From Emergencia sp. 1XD21-10 (GTDB lineage Bacteria; Bacillota; Clostridia; Peptostreptococcales; Anaerovoracaceae): a stretch of 64,000 bases of DNA. Positions 1-9,043 of the stretch are shown one piece after another. The DNA is taken from NCBI RefSeq assembly GCF_009936045.1, contig NZ_QWEQ01000008.1, positions 124,001-188,000 on the forward strand, read 5' to 3'. The notes beneath the pieces are model-generated. The model was not told where the DNA came from and made no database searches. It saw nothing but the letters and a program-made list of their open reading frames with translations. Position 1 is the first letter of the stretch; each line of letters begins with the position of its first letter. A program made the translations under genes and the position numbers.

Positions 1-307
1 CAATATGCAGAAGCAGCTTGCGCAGATGCAGCAGATGCAGCGCCAGATGGAGCAGATGCAGGCAGAACTTGAAGAAAAGGAAATTACCACAACTTCTGGC
101 GGTGGTGCAGTGAGCGTAACTGTAAACGGAAAGAAAGAAATTGTCAGTCTGAATCTGGATAAAGATATTGTAGATCCTGATGACGTGGAAATGCTGCAGG
201 ATTTAGTGATTGCCGCTGTCAACGAGGCAATGCGCCAGATTGACGAGATTTCTAATACTGAAATGAGCAAGCTGACCGGCGGGCTCAACATTCCGGGATT
301 GATGTAA
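1..307 (+). CDS. ybaB: YbaB/EbfC nucleoid-associated protein (5' end cut by window)
   Basis: Small DNA-binding protein of the YbaB/EbfC family, which binds DNA as a dimer and is normally encoded between dnaX and recR. The visible part starts with a Gln/Met-rich coiled helix (repeats of QMQ), followed by the family's glycine-containing strand region ([15 protein letters not shown]) and a C-terminal helix. The reading frame is open to the left edge. Family members usually have about ten more residues with a Gly/Met-rich start, so the ATG at base 5 is probably internal. The stop codon overlaps the recR start (TAATG), which indicates translational coupling. The fold and position are clear; the exact regulatory role in this organism is unknown. 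Confidence 0.9.
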   Translation, partial: NMQKQLAQMQQMQRQMEQMQAELEEKEITTTSGGGAVSVTVNGKKEIVSLNLDKDIVDPDDVEMLQDLVIAAVNEAMRQIDEISNTEMSKLTGGLNIPGLM

Positions 308-906
308 TGAGACAGTATCCAAGACCATTGGGAAAACTGGTCAATGAACTGTCCAAATTGCCAGGAATCGGCGGAAAAACAGCACAGCGCCTTGCATTCC
401 ATATTCTGTCGTTGACAGATGGAGAGGCGCAGGGGCTGGCGCACTCTATTCTGGAGGCAAAACAGACGATGAAATATTGTTCTGTCTGCGGAAATCTGAC
501 CGATCAGGATCCGTGCAGCATTTGTACTGACCAAAACCGCAGACAGGATGTGATTTGCGTAGTGGAAAGTCCGAAAGACGTAATGGCGATGGAGCGTATC
601 AAAGAATTCGACGGGCTTTATCACGTGCTTCATGGAGCAATCTCTCCTATGGATGGCATAGGACCTGAGGATATCAACTTGAAGCAGCTGATTGTAAGGC
701 TGCAGAACAGTCAGGTCAAAGAACTGATTTTGGCAACAAATCCTAATATCGAAGGGGAAGCGACGGCTATGTATATTGCAAGGCTGATTAAACCCTCCGG
801 AATCAAAGTCAGCAGAATTGCTAACGGTATACCTGTAGGCGGCGATTTAGAATATGCTGACGAAGTAACACTTTTGAAAGCTATGGAAGGGCGCAGAACA
901 TTATAA
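307..906 (+). CDS. recR: Recombination mediator protein RecR
   Basis: RecR works with RecF and RecO to load RecA at single-stranded gaps during recombinational repair. At 199 residues it has the usual length. Visible in order: the N-terminal helix-hairpin-helix ([17 protein letters not shown]), a four-cysteine zinc finger ([17 protein letters not shown], about residues 57-73), and a Toprim domain containing VVESPKDV and later [14 protein letters not shown]. The ATG overlaps the ybaB stop, so it is probably made by coupled translation. A strong terminator hairpin starts at its stop codon, so the ybaB-recR unit ends here. Nothing is odd in the sequence. Confidence 0.97.
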   Translation: MRQYPRPLGKLVNELSKLPGIGGKTAQRLAFHILSLTDGEAQGLAHSILEAKQTMKYCSVCGNLTDQDPCSICTDQNRRQDVICVVESPKDVMAMERIKEFDGLYHVLHGAISPMDGIGPEDINLKQLIVRLQNSQVKELILATNPNIEGEATAMYIARLIKPSGIKVSRIANGIPVGGDLEYADEVTLLKAMEGRRTL

Positions 907-938
907 AGGGACAGATTTTTGGAATCTGTCTCTTTTTT
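905..938 (+). terminator. Rho-independent terminator after recR
   Basis: A stem pairing GACAGATT with AATCTGTC is extended by G/C and A/T pairs and followed by a run of seven T. It lies directly at the recR stop codon. Confidence 0.85.
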
Positions 939-1019
939 TGGATTATGAAGGTAAAGGGGCAAAAGGGGCAGACTGGTGCAATGAGACTTCTGCACTGCGC
1001 AAAATTGCCGAGCCGACTG

Positions 1020-1226
1020 TCATCCTTGCACCCGCAGCCCTTCTTCCTTTGCAATCTGCATAAAATAGTTATATTTCTTTGTTGCCGCAAGAAGACTGTA
1101 AGCAGCACAGTCGATAGCGGCAGTATCGGTCAATTCATTGAAAAGGTTTGTCGCTGCTTCCATTTCGGAGCGGGCGATTTTGATACAGGACAAAATTTGG
1201 TTCTCTTTGTTTTTCAATGGAATCAC
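1020..1226 (-). CDS. YaaL-like small protein (DUF2508)
   Basis: A 68-residue all-helical protein resembling the YaaL/DUF2508 family, whose function is unknown. The diagnostic pattern is visible: a charged helix with SEMEAATNLFNELTD, then AIDCAAYSLLAATKKYNYF and a short basic tail. YaaL genes normally sit between recR and bofA on the same strand. Here the gene has the right neighbours but lies on the opposite strand, which suggests a small local inversion. The listed start is GTG (read from 1226). A purine-rich AAAGGAT sits only two bases upstream of it, so the TTG three codons further in may be the real start. Family assignment is by eye and fairly good. Confidence 0.7.
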   Translation of the reverse strand: MIPLKNKENQILSCIKIARSEMEAATNLFNELTDTAAIDCAAYSLLAATKKYNYFMQIAKEEGLRVQG

Positions 1227-1311
1227 ATCCTTTGTAGTTATTTTATTCTATTTTATTCCACCTGCGCATATTTTATACAACGAGTACATTATTTTAGGCG
1301 GAGGATTTACT

Positions 1312-1572
1312 ATGGGCACAGAACTGAGCGTATTTTTGACTTTTGGCGGTACGTTGATTTTAATCTTTTTATTGGGAAAAGCACTGCTTGTTCCAGTGAA
1401 AGTAATTTTGCGGCTGCTGGCGAACAGTCTGATGGGTGCTGTTTTAATTATTGTAATAAATTACATTGGAATGAATTTTGGAATTCTCGTCCCTATTAAC
1501 GTTGTTAATTCTTTAACAGTGGGTGTTTTAGGGGTTCCTGGCGTTGTCACATTGCTTTTGTTATGCAATTAA
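1312..1572 (+). CDS. bofA: Pro-sigma-K processing inhibitor BofA family protein
   Basis: An 86-residue membrane protein. In sporulating Bacillus, BofA inhibits the SpoIVFB protease that activates sigma-K in the mother cell. This protein has two to three hydrophobic segments and the conserved family block NSLMGAVLIIVINYIG followed by PINVVNSLTVGVLGVPGV. The open frame extends upstream, but the start at 1312 is chosen because a GGCGGAGG ribosome site lies about 8 bases before it and because the product then has the family length. Its position shortly after recR matches the usual order. It is the main hint that the organism belongs to a spore-forming lineage, although bofA also occurs in some non-sporulating clostridia. 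Confidence 0.88.
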   Translation: MGTELSVFLTFGGTLILIFLLGKALLVPVKVILRLLANSLMGAVLIIVINYIGMNFGILVPINVVNSLTVGVLGVPGVVTLLLLCN

Positions 1573-1624
1573 ATGTATATTTTGTGCATATTTATATGTA
1601 TATTGTATTTTTAGTTGTACAATC

Positions 1625-1653
1625 TTGACAAAGTTACTTTTCTGTATTAAAGT
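1625..1653 (+). promoter_or_regulatory. Promoter for pyruvate:ferredoxin oxidoreductase gene
   Basis: A perfect -35 TTGACA (1625-1630), a 17-base spacer and a -10-like TAAAGT (1648-1653) lie in an AT-rich leader. The ribosome site of the downstream gene is GGGAGGA just before 1738. Confidence 0.6.
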
Positions 1654-1737
1654 AGATACATTACGATTTTTATTACAAAAAATTAGAGTTTAAAACTATT
1701 TTTTAGAAATGAGAAGAGAGAATGGGAGGAAAATCTT

Positions 1738-4700
1738 ATGACTAAAAAAAGAATGAAAACTATGGACGGCAACACCGCAGCAGCGCAGGTTTCCTACGCT
1801 TTTACCGATGTGGCGGCTATTTACCCGATTACACCTTCATCGACAATGTCAGAGGTGGTAGATGAATGGGCAGCATATGGCAAGAAAAATATTTTTGGAC
1901 AAACTGTCAGAGTTGCGGAAATGCAGTCTGAGGCGGGCGCTGCAGGAACAGTGCACGGCTCTCTTTCATCAGGCGCTTTGACGACTACATATACTTCGTC
2001 ACAAGGGCTGCTTTTAATGATTCCAAATATGTACAAGATTGCAGGCGAAATGCTGCCGGCAGTATTTCATGTAGCAGCAAGAACTGTTTCCAGTCATGCC
2101 CTTTGTATCTTCGGCGATCATTCCGATGTTATGGCAGCAAGACAGACAGGCTTTGCAATGCTGGCTTCAAGTTCTGTGCAGGAGGTTATGGACCTGGGTG
2201 CTGTAGCGCACCTTGCGGCAATCAAAGGCAGTCTGCCTTTTGTACACTTCTTTGACGGTTTCAGAACTTCTCACGAGATTCAGAAAATCGAAACCATCGA
2301 GTACGATGAACTGCGAAAGTTAATCGATTTAGATGCAGTCGATAAGTTTAGAAAGAGAGCGCTCAACCCGGAACATCCGATGATTCGCGGTACTGCACAG
2401 AATCCGGATATCTTCTTTCAGGCAAGAGAAGCTTCCAACAAGTTCTATGATGAGCTGCCGGAAATCGTAGTAGAATACATGGATAAGATCGGCGAGGTAA
2501 CCGGTCGCAAGTACAAGCCTTTTGACTATGTCGGTGCGCCTGACGCAGAGAACGTAATCGTGGCGATGGGATCTGTCTGCGAAACCATCGAAGAATCCAT
2601 GGAAAAACTTCTTGCGGACGGTCACAAGGTTGGTCTGATTAAGGTTAGACTTTACCGTCCTTTCGTAAAGAAATATTTTATGGATGTTCTGCCAAAGACT
2701 GTTGAGCGAATTGCAGTGCTGGACAGAACCAAGGAACCGGGTGCCATCGGCGAACCTTTGTATCAGGATATTAAGACCATGCTTTACGGCGAAAAGTATG
2801 CACCGGAAGTTTACGGCGGCAGATACGGTCTGGGCTCCAAGGATGTAACGCCGGGTATGATTCGTGCGGTCTTTGATAATCTGTATCACAAGCATCCGAA
2901 AGACCACTTTACCGTAGGAATCGAAGATGATGTAACCGGGCATTCCCTGGGATATACCGTGGGCATTTCCAGAGAACCGGAAGGCACCATCAAATGCAAA
3001 TTCTGGGGTCTGGGCTCTGACGGTACAGTCGGCGCTAACAAGACAGCCATTAAGATTATCGGTGATAAGACTGACTTATATGCACAGGGATATTTTGCGT
3101 ATGACTCCAAAAAGTCCGGCGGCGTAACCATTTCTCATTTGCGTTTTGGTAAAAATCCGATTAAGTCGGCTTACGGCATTAACAGAGCGGATTTCGTTGC
3201 CTGTCATAACCAGGCATATCTGAGACAGTACGACATGCTGAAGGATCTGCAGAAGGGCGGCACCTTCCTGCTCAACAGTTTGTGGGCACCGGAGGAAATG
3301 GACGAACATTTGCCTGCAAGCGTAAAGCGCGCACTGGCAAAGAAAGAAATCAACTTCTATACCATCGACGCATGGAAAATTAGTGAAGCCATCGGTCTTG
3401 GCAGCAGAATCAACATGATCATGCAGGCAGCTTTCTTCAAACTGACGGAAGTAATTCCTGTAGATGATGCGATCAAATATCTGAAAGAAGGTATCGAAAA
3501 GACATACAAGAAAAAAGGTCAACAGGTCATCGAGATGAACTGGAAGGCTGTTGATGAAGGTATCAACGCAATTCAGAAGGTCGAGATTCCGGCAAGCTGG
3601 CTGGATGCAGAAGATCCGAAAGAAAAGGTTCTGGATCTGCCGGTATTCGTAGAAGAAGTGCTGATTCCGATGAATAAACAGGAAGGCGAAGATCTTCCGG
3701 TCAGCACCTTTATCAATCACCCGGATGGCTCTTTCCCTCTGGGCACCAGCAGATACGAAAAACGCGGCGTAGCTGTACATCTGCCGAAGTGGGATATAAC
3801 AAAATGTATCCAGTGCAATCAGTGCTCCTTTGTCTGCCCGCACTCTGCAATCAGACCTGTGCTGCTCAATGATGAGGAACTGGCAGCAGCGCCAAAAGGT
3901 TTTGAGACCATCAAAGCGCAGGGCGCACAGCTTGACGGACTGCACTACAGGATGCAGCTTTCTGCTCTTGACTGTATGGGCTGCGGCAACTGCGCAGACA
4001 TCTGTCCAGCAAAGGAAAAGGCACTTAAGATGGAAGCTTATGCCGATGTGGTTCACGAAGCAGACAACTGGGATTATGCTATGACCATCAAGAAAAAAGA
4101 CCTGCCAGTTGAAAAGACCAGCGTAAAAGGCAGTCAGTTCTTCCAGCCTTACTTCGAGTTTTCCGGCGCATGTGCAGGCTGCGGTGAAACGCCTTATCTG
4201 AAGGTTATCACACAGCTCTTCGGCGACAGAATGATGATTGCCAATGCGACAGGCTGTTCCTCCATCTGGGGCGCATCTGCGCCGTCCATACCATACTGCA
4301 CGGATGAAAAGGGACACGGACCTGCGTGGGCAAACTCCCTGTTTGAAGATAATGCAGAATTTGGATACGGTATGGTTCTGGCAACCAAACAGATCCGCGA
4401 CAAGATTGAAAGCAACATGAAAGCGCTTCTCGAGCTGGATATCGATGACGAAATGAAAGACGCTTTCAAAGACTGGTTAGAATACAAGGACCACGGCGAA
4501 GAATCTATTGCAGCCAGCCAGAAGGTTCTGGATGCAATAGAGAATATGAAGACTACCGACGAAGTGCTGAAACAGCTTTGTGACAGAATTTTAAGATACA
4601 AGGATTACCTCGTAAAGAAATCTATCTGGGCTATCGGCGGTGACGGCTGGGCTTACGATATCGGCTACGGCGGTCTGGATCACGTACTGGCTTCCGGCGA

Positions 4701-5265
4701 AAATATCAACGTACTGGTATTCGATACAGAGGTTTACTCCAACACTGGCGGTCAGGCATCCAAGGCGACACCGGCAGCAGCAATTGCAAAATTTGCAGCC
4801 TCTGGTAAAAGAATCAAGAAGAAAGACCTCGGCATGATGGCAATGTCCTACGGCTATGTATACGTAGCGCAGGTAGGCATGGGCGCTGACAAAGCCCAGT
4901 TCATGAAAGCAATCGCTGAAGCTGAAGCTTACGATGGACCATCTCTGATTATCGCTTATGCGCCTTGTATCAACCACGGCATCAAGAAAGGCATGGGCAA
5001 ATCTCAGGAGAACATCAAGGACGCTGTAGAATCTGGCTACTGGCATCTCTACAGATACAATCCTGATTTAAAGAAAAAGGGCAGAAATCCGTTTATTCTG
5101 GATTCCAAGGCGCCTAGCAAACCGTTCAAAGACTTTATCATGGGTCAGAACAGATATTCTTCCCTGGCGAAGGAATTTCCGCAGAAAGCGGATAAGCTCT
5201 TTGAAATGACAGAACAAGACGCTCGTGAAAAATACGAAAACTACAAAAAATTGTCGGAAGAATAA
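1738..5265 (+). CDS. nifJ: Pyruvate:ferredoxin (flavodoxin) oxidoreductase
   Basis: A single-chain enzyme of 1175 residues that converts pyruvate and CoA to acetyl-CoA, CO2 and reduced ferredoxin, the central step of anaerobic energy metabolism. The order is that of the fused alpha-gamma-delta-beta type: N-terminal pyrimidine-binding domain (VSYAFTDVAAIYPITPSSTM), the gamma domain, two [4Fe-4S] motifs (CIQCNQCSFVCP, first Cys about residue 690; CMGCGNCADICP, first Cys about 746), and a C-terminal thiamine-diphosphate domain with GCGETPY and GDGWAYDIGYGG (near 967) followed by NTGGQASKATP. All key cysteines are present. It stands alone between its own promoter and a terminator shared with the convergent malic enzyme gene. 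Confidence 0.98.
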   Translation: MTKKRMKTMDGNTAAAQVSYAFTDVAAIYPITPSSTMSEVVDEWAAYGKKNIFGQTVRVAEMQSEAGAAGTVHGSLSSGALTTTYTSSQGLLLMIPNMYKIAGEMLPAVFHVAARTVSSHALCIFGDHSDVMAARQTGFAMLASSSVQEVMDLGAVAHLAAIKGSLPFVHFFDGFRTSHEIQKIETIEYDELRKLIDLDAVDKFRKRALNPEHPMIRGTAQNPDIFFQAREASNKFYDELPEIVVEYMDKIGEVTGRKYKPFDYVGAPDAENVIVAMGSVCETIEESMEKLLADGHKVGLIKVRLYRPFVKKYFMDVLPKTVERIAVLDRTKEPGAIGEPLYQDIKTMLYGEKYAPEVYGGRYGLGSKDVTPGMIRAVFDNLYHKHPKDHFTVGIEDDVTGHSLGYTVGISREPEGTIKCKFWGLGSDGTVGANKTAIKIIGDKTDLYAQGYFAYDSKKSGGVTISHLRFGKNPIKSAYGINRADFVACHNQAYLRQYDMLKDLQKGGTFLLNSLWAPEEMDEHLPASVKRALAKKEINFYTIDAWKISEAIGLGSRINMIMQAAFFKLTEVIPVDDAIKYLKEGIEKTYKKKGQQVIEMNWKAVDEGINAIQKVEIPASWLDAEDPKEKVLDLPVFVEEVLIPMNKQEGEDLPVSTFINHPDGSFPLGTSRYEKRGVAVHLPKWDITKCIQCNQCSFVCPHSAIRPVLLNDEELAAAPKGFETIKAQGAQLDGLHYRMQLSALDCMGCGNCADICPAKEKALKMEAYADVVHEADNWDYAMTIKKKDLPVEKTSVKGSQFFQPYFEFSGACAGCGETPYLKVITQLFGDRMMIANATGCSSIWGASAPSIPYCTDEKGHGPAWANSLFEDNAEFGYGMVLATKQIRDKIESNMKALLELDIDDEMKDAFKDWLEYKDHGEESIAASQKVLDAIENMKTTDEVLKQLCDRILRYKDYLVKKSIWAIGGDGWAYDIGYGGLDHVLASGENINVLVFDTEVYSNTGGQASKATPAAAIAKFAASGKRIKKKDLGMMAMSYGYVYVAQVGMGADKAQFMKAIAEAEAYDGPSLIIAYAPCINHGIKKGMGKSQENIKDAVESGYWHLYRYNPDLKKKGRNPFILDSKAPSKPFKDFIMGQNRYSSLAKEFPQKADKLFEMTEQDAREKYENYKKLSEE

Positions 5266-5284
5266 TCTCTAAGGCTTTCGATAA

Positions 5285-5330
5285 AAAGAGAATCGATGAC
5301 GGCATCAGCCGAATCATCGGTTCTCTCTTT
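5285..5330. terminator. Bidirectional terminator between convergent genes
   Basis: A long hairpin pairing AGAGAATCGATGA with its near-perfect complement (one wobble), flanked by A-runs on the left and T-runs on the right. It serves the oxidoreductase gene on + and the malic enzyme gene on -. Confidence 0.8.
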
Positions 5331-5339
5331 GGTTCAAAT

Positions 5340-6500
5340 CTATTTTACCCCTTTCTGCCAACTTTCGCTGACTGCCGCTGCGATGTATTCTGTAACTTTC
5401 GGGTTAAATACATCTGGGATGATATAGTCAGCGGATAGTTCTTCTTCGGGGATAACTGCTGCAAGCGCCTGAACTGCTGCTATGCACATCTCTTCTGTGA
5501 TTTTTTCCGCACAGGCGTCGAGCGCGCCGCGGAACAGAGCAGGGAAAACCAGCACATTGTTAATTTGATTGGGAAAATCAGAACGGCCTGTACCGACTAC
5601 GGCAGCGCCGGCTTTTTTTGCTGCATCCGGGTGTATTTCCGGATTTGGATTTGCCATAGCGAAAATAATCGAATCCTCTGCCATGGAAGCTGCCATTTCT
5701 TCAGTAACGCAGTTTGGCGCAGAAACACCGATAAAGACATCGCTTCCACTCAGTGCGTCTGCTAGAGTGCCGGACTGGTTTAAAGGGTTCGTAAAGGTCA
5801 GCAGTTTTTCTTTTGCGGGATTAAGCGGGCGACTGGCAGAAATAATGCCCTTACTGTCGCAGACTAATATTTGTGAAAATCCAAGCTTTGACAGCATTTC
5901 AGCGATTGCGCAGCCTGCAGCACCGGCACCGTTTATGACCACTTTGGGTTTTTCAGGAGTACGGCCGGTAACTTTGAGCGCGTTGAGCAGGGCAGCACAG
6001 GTTACAATAGCAGTTCCGTGCTGATCATCGTGAAAGACAGGAATGGAAAGCTCTTCTTTTAATCGCTGTTCGACTTCAAAACACGCGGGTGCAGCGATGT
6101 CCTCCAGGTTAATACCTCCGAAACCCGGCGCGATATTTTTGACGGTTGCGATGATTTCCTCCGGATTCTGCGTCGCAAGGCAAATGGGAAACGCGTCCAC
6201 ATCAGCAAAGCGTTTAAACAGTACGGCTTTTCCTTCCATAACGGGAAGTCCGGAAAGGCTTCCGATATTGCCAAGACCTAAAATAGCGGAACCATCCGTT
6301 ACAACAGCGACAGTGCGGGGTTTTGCCGTGTATTTGGACGCCAGCTTTTCGTCTTCTGCAATTGCAAGGCAGGGTGCGGCAACGCCGGGTGTGTAGTAAA
6401 CAGAAAGATCTTCTCCGTTCTCTACTGAAACAGTAGGCGTGATTTCAATTTTTCCATGAGCGGCCTCATGAAGGCGCAGTGACTTCTCACCGTAATTCAT
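5340..6500 (-). CDS. NAD(P)-dependent malic enzyme
   Basis: Oxidative decarboxylation of malate to pyruvate with reduction of NAD(P). At 386 residues it is the short bacterial form without a phosphotransacetylase domain. Visible features: YYTPGVAAPC near the start, the malic-enzyme signature VTDGSAILGLGNIGSLSGLP (about residues 88-107), the metal-binding region (GINLEDIAAP and FHDDQHGTA), and a Rossmann NAD site GAGAAGCAIAEML. The start has a good AGGAG site. It lies opposite the YfcC-type carrier and shares a regulatory region with a perfect palindrome. Together with the pyruvate oxidoreductase next door it suggests organic acids feeding into pyruvate. Cofactor preference cannot be read by eye. 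Confidence 0.95.
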   Translation of the reverse strand: MNYGEKSLRLHEAAHGKIEITPTVSVENGEDLSVYYTPGVAAPCLAIAEDEKLASKYTAKPRTVAVVTDGSAILGLGNIGSLSGLPVMEGKAVLFKRFADVDAFPICLATQNPEEIIATVKNIAPGFGGINLEDIAAPACFEVEQRLKEELSIPVFHDDQHGTAIVTCAALLNALKVTGRTPEKPKVVINGAGAAGCAIAEMLSKLGFSQILVCDSKGIISASRPLNPAKEKLLTFTNPLNQSGTLADALSGSDVFIGVSAPNCVTEEMAASMAEDSIIFAMANPNPEIHPDAAKKAGAAVVGTGRSDFPNQINNVLVFPALFRGALDACAEKITEEMCIAAVQALAAVIPEEELSADYIIPDVFNPKVTEYIAAAVSESWQKGVK

Positions 6501-6540
6501 AGTATTAGCTCCTTTCCGTGTATCGGATTTATTTGCCTAT

Positions 6541-6569
6541 AGTATAGTGCTATCTGCTTTTTTCGTAAA
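6541..6569 (-). promoter_or_regulatory. Promoter of the malic enzyme gene
   Basis: Read on the minus strand: TTTACG (-35, 6564-6569), 17 bases, TATACT (-10, 6541-6546), about 40 bases before the start codon. Confidence 0.65.
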
Positions 6570-6584
6570 ATACCGAAAAAACAG

Positions 6585-6611
6585 TTTGCCATAATTAAAA
6601 ATTATGGCAAA
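6585..6611. promoter_or_regulatory. Perfect 27-bp palindrome, operator candidate
   Basis: Arms TTTGCCATAATT and AATTATGGCAAA are separated by AAA. The palindrome lies just upstream of the malic enzyme -35 box and about 100 bases before the divergent YfcC-type carrier. It has no T-run, so it is more likely a dimeric regulator site than a terminator. The regulator is unknown. Confidence 0.55.
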
Positions 6612-6708
6612 TCAAATTTTTAGTATTTTACAAATATTAAAAGCAGAGGCCTAATAGAATCGTAAAAGGAATTATCAGACAATTCAAAAGAAAGGTGGAG
6701 CAATTATT

Positions 6709-8106
6709 ATGAAAGAAACAAAGAAACGTTTTAAGGTGCCGCATACATATGTAATTCTGTCAATTGTTGTTTTGATTATGACAGTCTGTACGTGGATTTT
6801 ACCGACGGGTGAATACGATCGTGTAGAGGTTGATGGAAGAACGGTTGTGGATGCAAGCAGCTATCATGCAGTTGATGCTAACCCAATCGGATTCTTTGAC
6901 TTATTTAAAGAAATCCCGAAAGGCTTTAACGATGGTGCGAATGTTATCTTCTTTATCTTCTGCACTGCCGGTATGTTCAACATCATTATGGCATCAGGTG
7001 CTATTGAGAGAGGTATCGGCAAGCTTGCACTGGCAACCAGAGGAAAAGAAAAATTACTGATTCCGGTAGTTATGGCAGTATTTGCTCTGGCAGGTGCTAC
7101 ATTCGGAATAAATGAAGAAACGATTATCTTTGTGCCGGTGGGAATTGCACTTGCAAGGGCACTGGGGTATGATGCCATCGTAGGCATGTCGATTGTTATG
7201 CTGGGGGCATCCATCGGATTCAGTTCTGGTATCATGAATGCATTCACTGTAGGTGTAGCTCAGGGTATTGCAGAATTGCCGATTTTCTCTGGATATGGCC
7301 TCAGAATAGCAGTTTGGGTTGTGATGTTGATAGTTACAGTGATTTATGTATCTCGCTATGCAAAAAAAGTGAAGGGGAATCCGACTTTGTCTTATGTGCG
7401 TGATTTGGAAGTGGAAGAGCATGGACAGAGCATGAATTTGGACACATTAGAAAAAATGAACAAGAGGGACATTCTGATTCTTCTGTGGGTGTCAATCTGC
7501 TTTAGCATTATGATTTTTGGTACATTCAATTATGGCTGGTACATGACAGAACTGTTTGCTATGTTTGTCATTATGGGAATCGGTGCCGGAATTTTAGCAG
7601 GCTTCGGTCCAAGTAAAATAGCGACAGAATTTGTCAATGGTGCAAAGAGCATTGTTTTCGGCGCGCTGGTCGTAGGTGTTGCCAGAACTATTCTGATGGT
7701 CATGAGCGACGGTATGATTATCGACAGCGTATTACATGCGTTGTCAGGTGTGATTGCATATTTGCCAAAGAGCGTTGCTGCGGTAGGAATGCTTTTTGTG
7801 CAGGCAATTACCAATTTCTTTATCCCGTCAGGAAGCGGACAGGCAGCAGCGACGATGCCGTTGATGACGCCGCTTGCCGATGTATTGGGACTGACAAGAC
7901 AGACCGCTGTACTGGCATTTCAGTTTGGCGATGGCTTTACCAACAATATCATTCCGACTTCGTCTGTTTTGATGGGATGTCTTGCTGCAGCGCACATTCC
8001 TTATGAGAAATGGGTGAAATATATTGCGCCGCTGATGGGCATTTGGGTTTGCATTTGCGCGGTATTCATGATCATCGCTACAGCGATAAACTATGGTCCG
8101 TTTTAA
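6709..8106 (+). CDS. YfcC-family membrane carrier (C4-dicarboxylate/basic amino acid type)
   Basis: An integral membrane protein of 465 residues with about 12 hydrophobic segments, resembling the YfcC branch of the ion-transporter superfamily that also holds ArcD-like and C4-dicarboxylate carriers. Visible landmarks: the first segment ending WILPTGEYDR, a glycine-rich EETIIF segment (FGINEETIIFVPVGIALARALGYD), and the duplicated motif NFFIPSGSGQAA...MTPLADVLGLTRQTAVLAFQFGDGFTN near the C-terminus. Substrate cannot be deduced. The neighbouring M20 peptidase and malic enzyme suggest a peptide, amino acid or dicarboxylate. The ribosome site is GGTGGAG. Its 3' end overlaps the convergent lysR gene by 29 bases with no terminator between them. 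Confidence 0.88.
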   Translation: MKETKKRFKVPHTYVILSIVVLIMTVCTWILPTGEYDRVEVDGRTVVDASSYHAVDANPIGFFDLFKEIPKGFNDGANVIFFIFCTAGMFNIIMASGAIERGIGKLALATRGKEKLLIPVVMAVFALAGATFGINEETIIFVPVGIALARALGYDAIVGMSIVMLGASIGFSSGIMNAFTVGVAQGIAELPIFSGYGLRIAVWVVMLIVTVIYVSRYAKKVKGNPTLSYVRDLEVEEHGQSMNLDTLEKMNKRDILILLWVSICFSIMIFGTFNYGWYMTELFAMFVIMGIGAGILAGFGPSKIATEFVNGAKSIVFGALVVGVARTILMVMSDGMIIDSVLHALSGVIAYLPKSVAAVGMLFVQAITNFFIPSGSGQAAATMPLMTPLADVLGLTRQTAVLAFQFGDGFTNNIIPTSSVLMGCLAAAHIPYEKWVKYIAPLMGIWVCICAVFMIIATAINYGPF

Positions 8107-8983
8107 GCGTAGGTGTGAATAAATCTTCGGAGTGCGTACCGATATAGTGATAAAGCTGGGAGGCGCCTTTTGCCAGGCGCTTTCCCTTTTTCTTAATCAG
8201 GCAGATCGGCAGCGGAATATTGTCTGAGAGGGGAACAGCGGTAATCTGCGGGTAATGGGCGAAAGCTTCCGGAAACTGCAGGGTTGACGCCAGATTGGCA
8301 GCTAGATAATTGCAGATTGTCAGCATTTGATTGGACTTCAGAATATATTTTGGTGTGACGGAATGACGCTCAAAGGTTTGCTGCATCAGTTCGCCAGGAT
8401 AAAAGAAAATGATTTTTTCATCTGCAAGCTGTTCGATTTTGATTTGCTTTTCTTTTGCTAGGGGATGGTTGATGTTGGTGCAGAAGCAGAGAGATGTATC
8501 TTTTAGCACATAATACTCCAGCATCGGATATTCCTGATCGCCAAGAAGACAGATTGTAAAATCCAGGTTGTCATTTTCTATTGCAGTGAGCGCATCATAG
8601 GAGGAGAGCTCAGAAATTTCCAGCTCCAGTTGGAACTGCTCTGCGGCAATGATAGGCAGGCGTGGTAAAATCAGCGTGCCAATAGTTGGCGGCACACCGA
8701 TGCGAATGCTGGTGCGGCGCAGATATCCTAAATCACGCATTTCATCGGTCAGTGAATCGAGGTTTGACAGGATTTCGGAGGAACGGTACAAGAACAGCTT
8801 GCCTTCGTTAGTTAGAGAAACATTTTTGTTGGTACGGGTGAATAAAGTGACGCCCAGTTCTTCTTCCAAGTCATGGATGGAACGGGTGATGGCAGGCTGC
8901 GAAATATGCAGCTCTTCCGCGGCTTTTGTGATATTGCTGTGTTTGCACACACATTTGAAGTAGTACAGCTGATTGAGTTTCAT
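8078..8983 (-). CDS. LysR-family transcriptional regulator
   Basis: A 301-residue regulator with an N-terminal winged helix-turn-helix (MKLNQLYYFKCVCKHSN; AAEELHISQPAITRSIHDLE, about residues 20-40) and a two-lobed effector-binding domain starting near residue 90 (SIRIGVPPTIGTLILPRLP). The start has AGGAGG eight bases upstream. It is divergent from the M20 peptidase gene with only 60 bases between starts, the standard LysR layout, so that gene is the probable target. It is also convergent with, and overlaps, the YfcC-type carrier. The effector is unknown. The carrier, regulator and peptidase probably form one functional group, but only their position supports this. Confidence 0.93.
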   Translation of the reverse strand: MKLNQLYYFKCVCKHSNITKAAEELHISQPAITRSIHDLEEELGVTLFTRTNKNVSLTNEGKLFLYRSSEILSNLDSLTDEMRDLGYLRRTSIRIGVPPTIGTLILPRLPIIAAEQFQLELEISELSSYDALTAIENDNLDFTICLLGDQEYPMLEYYVLKDTSLCFCTNINHPLAKEKQIKIEQLADEKIIFFYPGELMQQTFERHSVTPKYILKSNQMLTICNYLAANLASTLQFPEAFAHYPQITAVPLSDNIPLPICLIKKKGKRLAKGASQLYHYIGTHSEDLFTPTLKTDHSLSL

Positions 8984-9043
8984 ATTGTTTACCTCCTAAA
9001 AGGAGTATATAATAAATTTTGAAAAAAGGAAAGGAAAAAGTAT

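Noticed and set aside
945-1499. Long + strand frame between recR and bofA
   Set aside because: Low-complexity, Cys/Phe-rich translation overlapping both the yaaL-like gene and bofA in other frames; no ribosome site.
3076-4317. A 413-residue frame on the minus strand opposite the pyruvate oxidoreductase gene
   Set aside because: It is fully antisense to a well-conserved gene with intact motifs, is Cys/Phe-rich and has no ribosome site or recognisable domain; it is a shadow.
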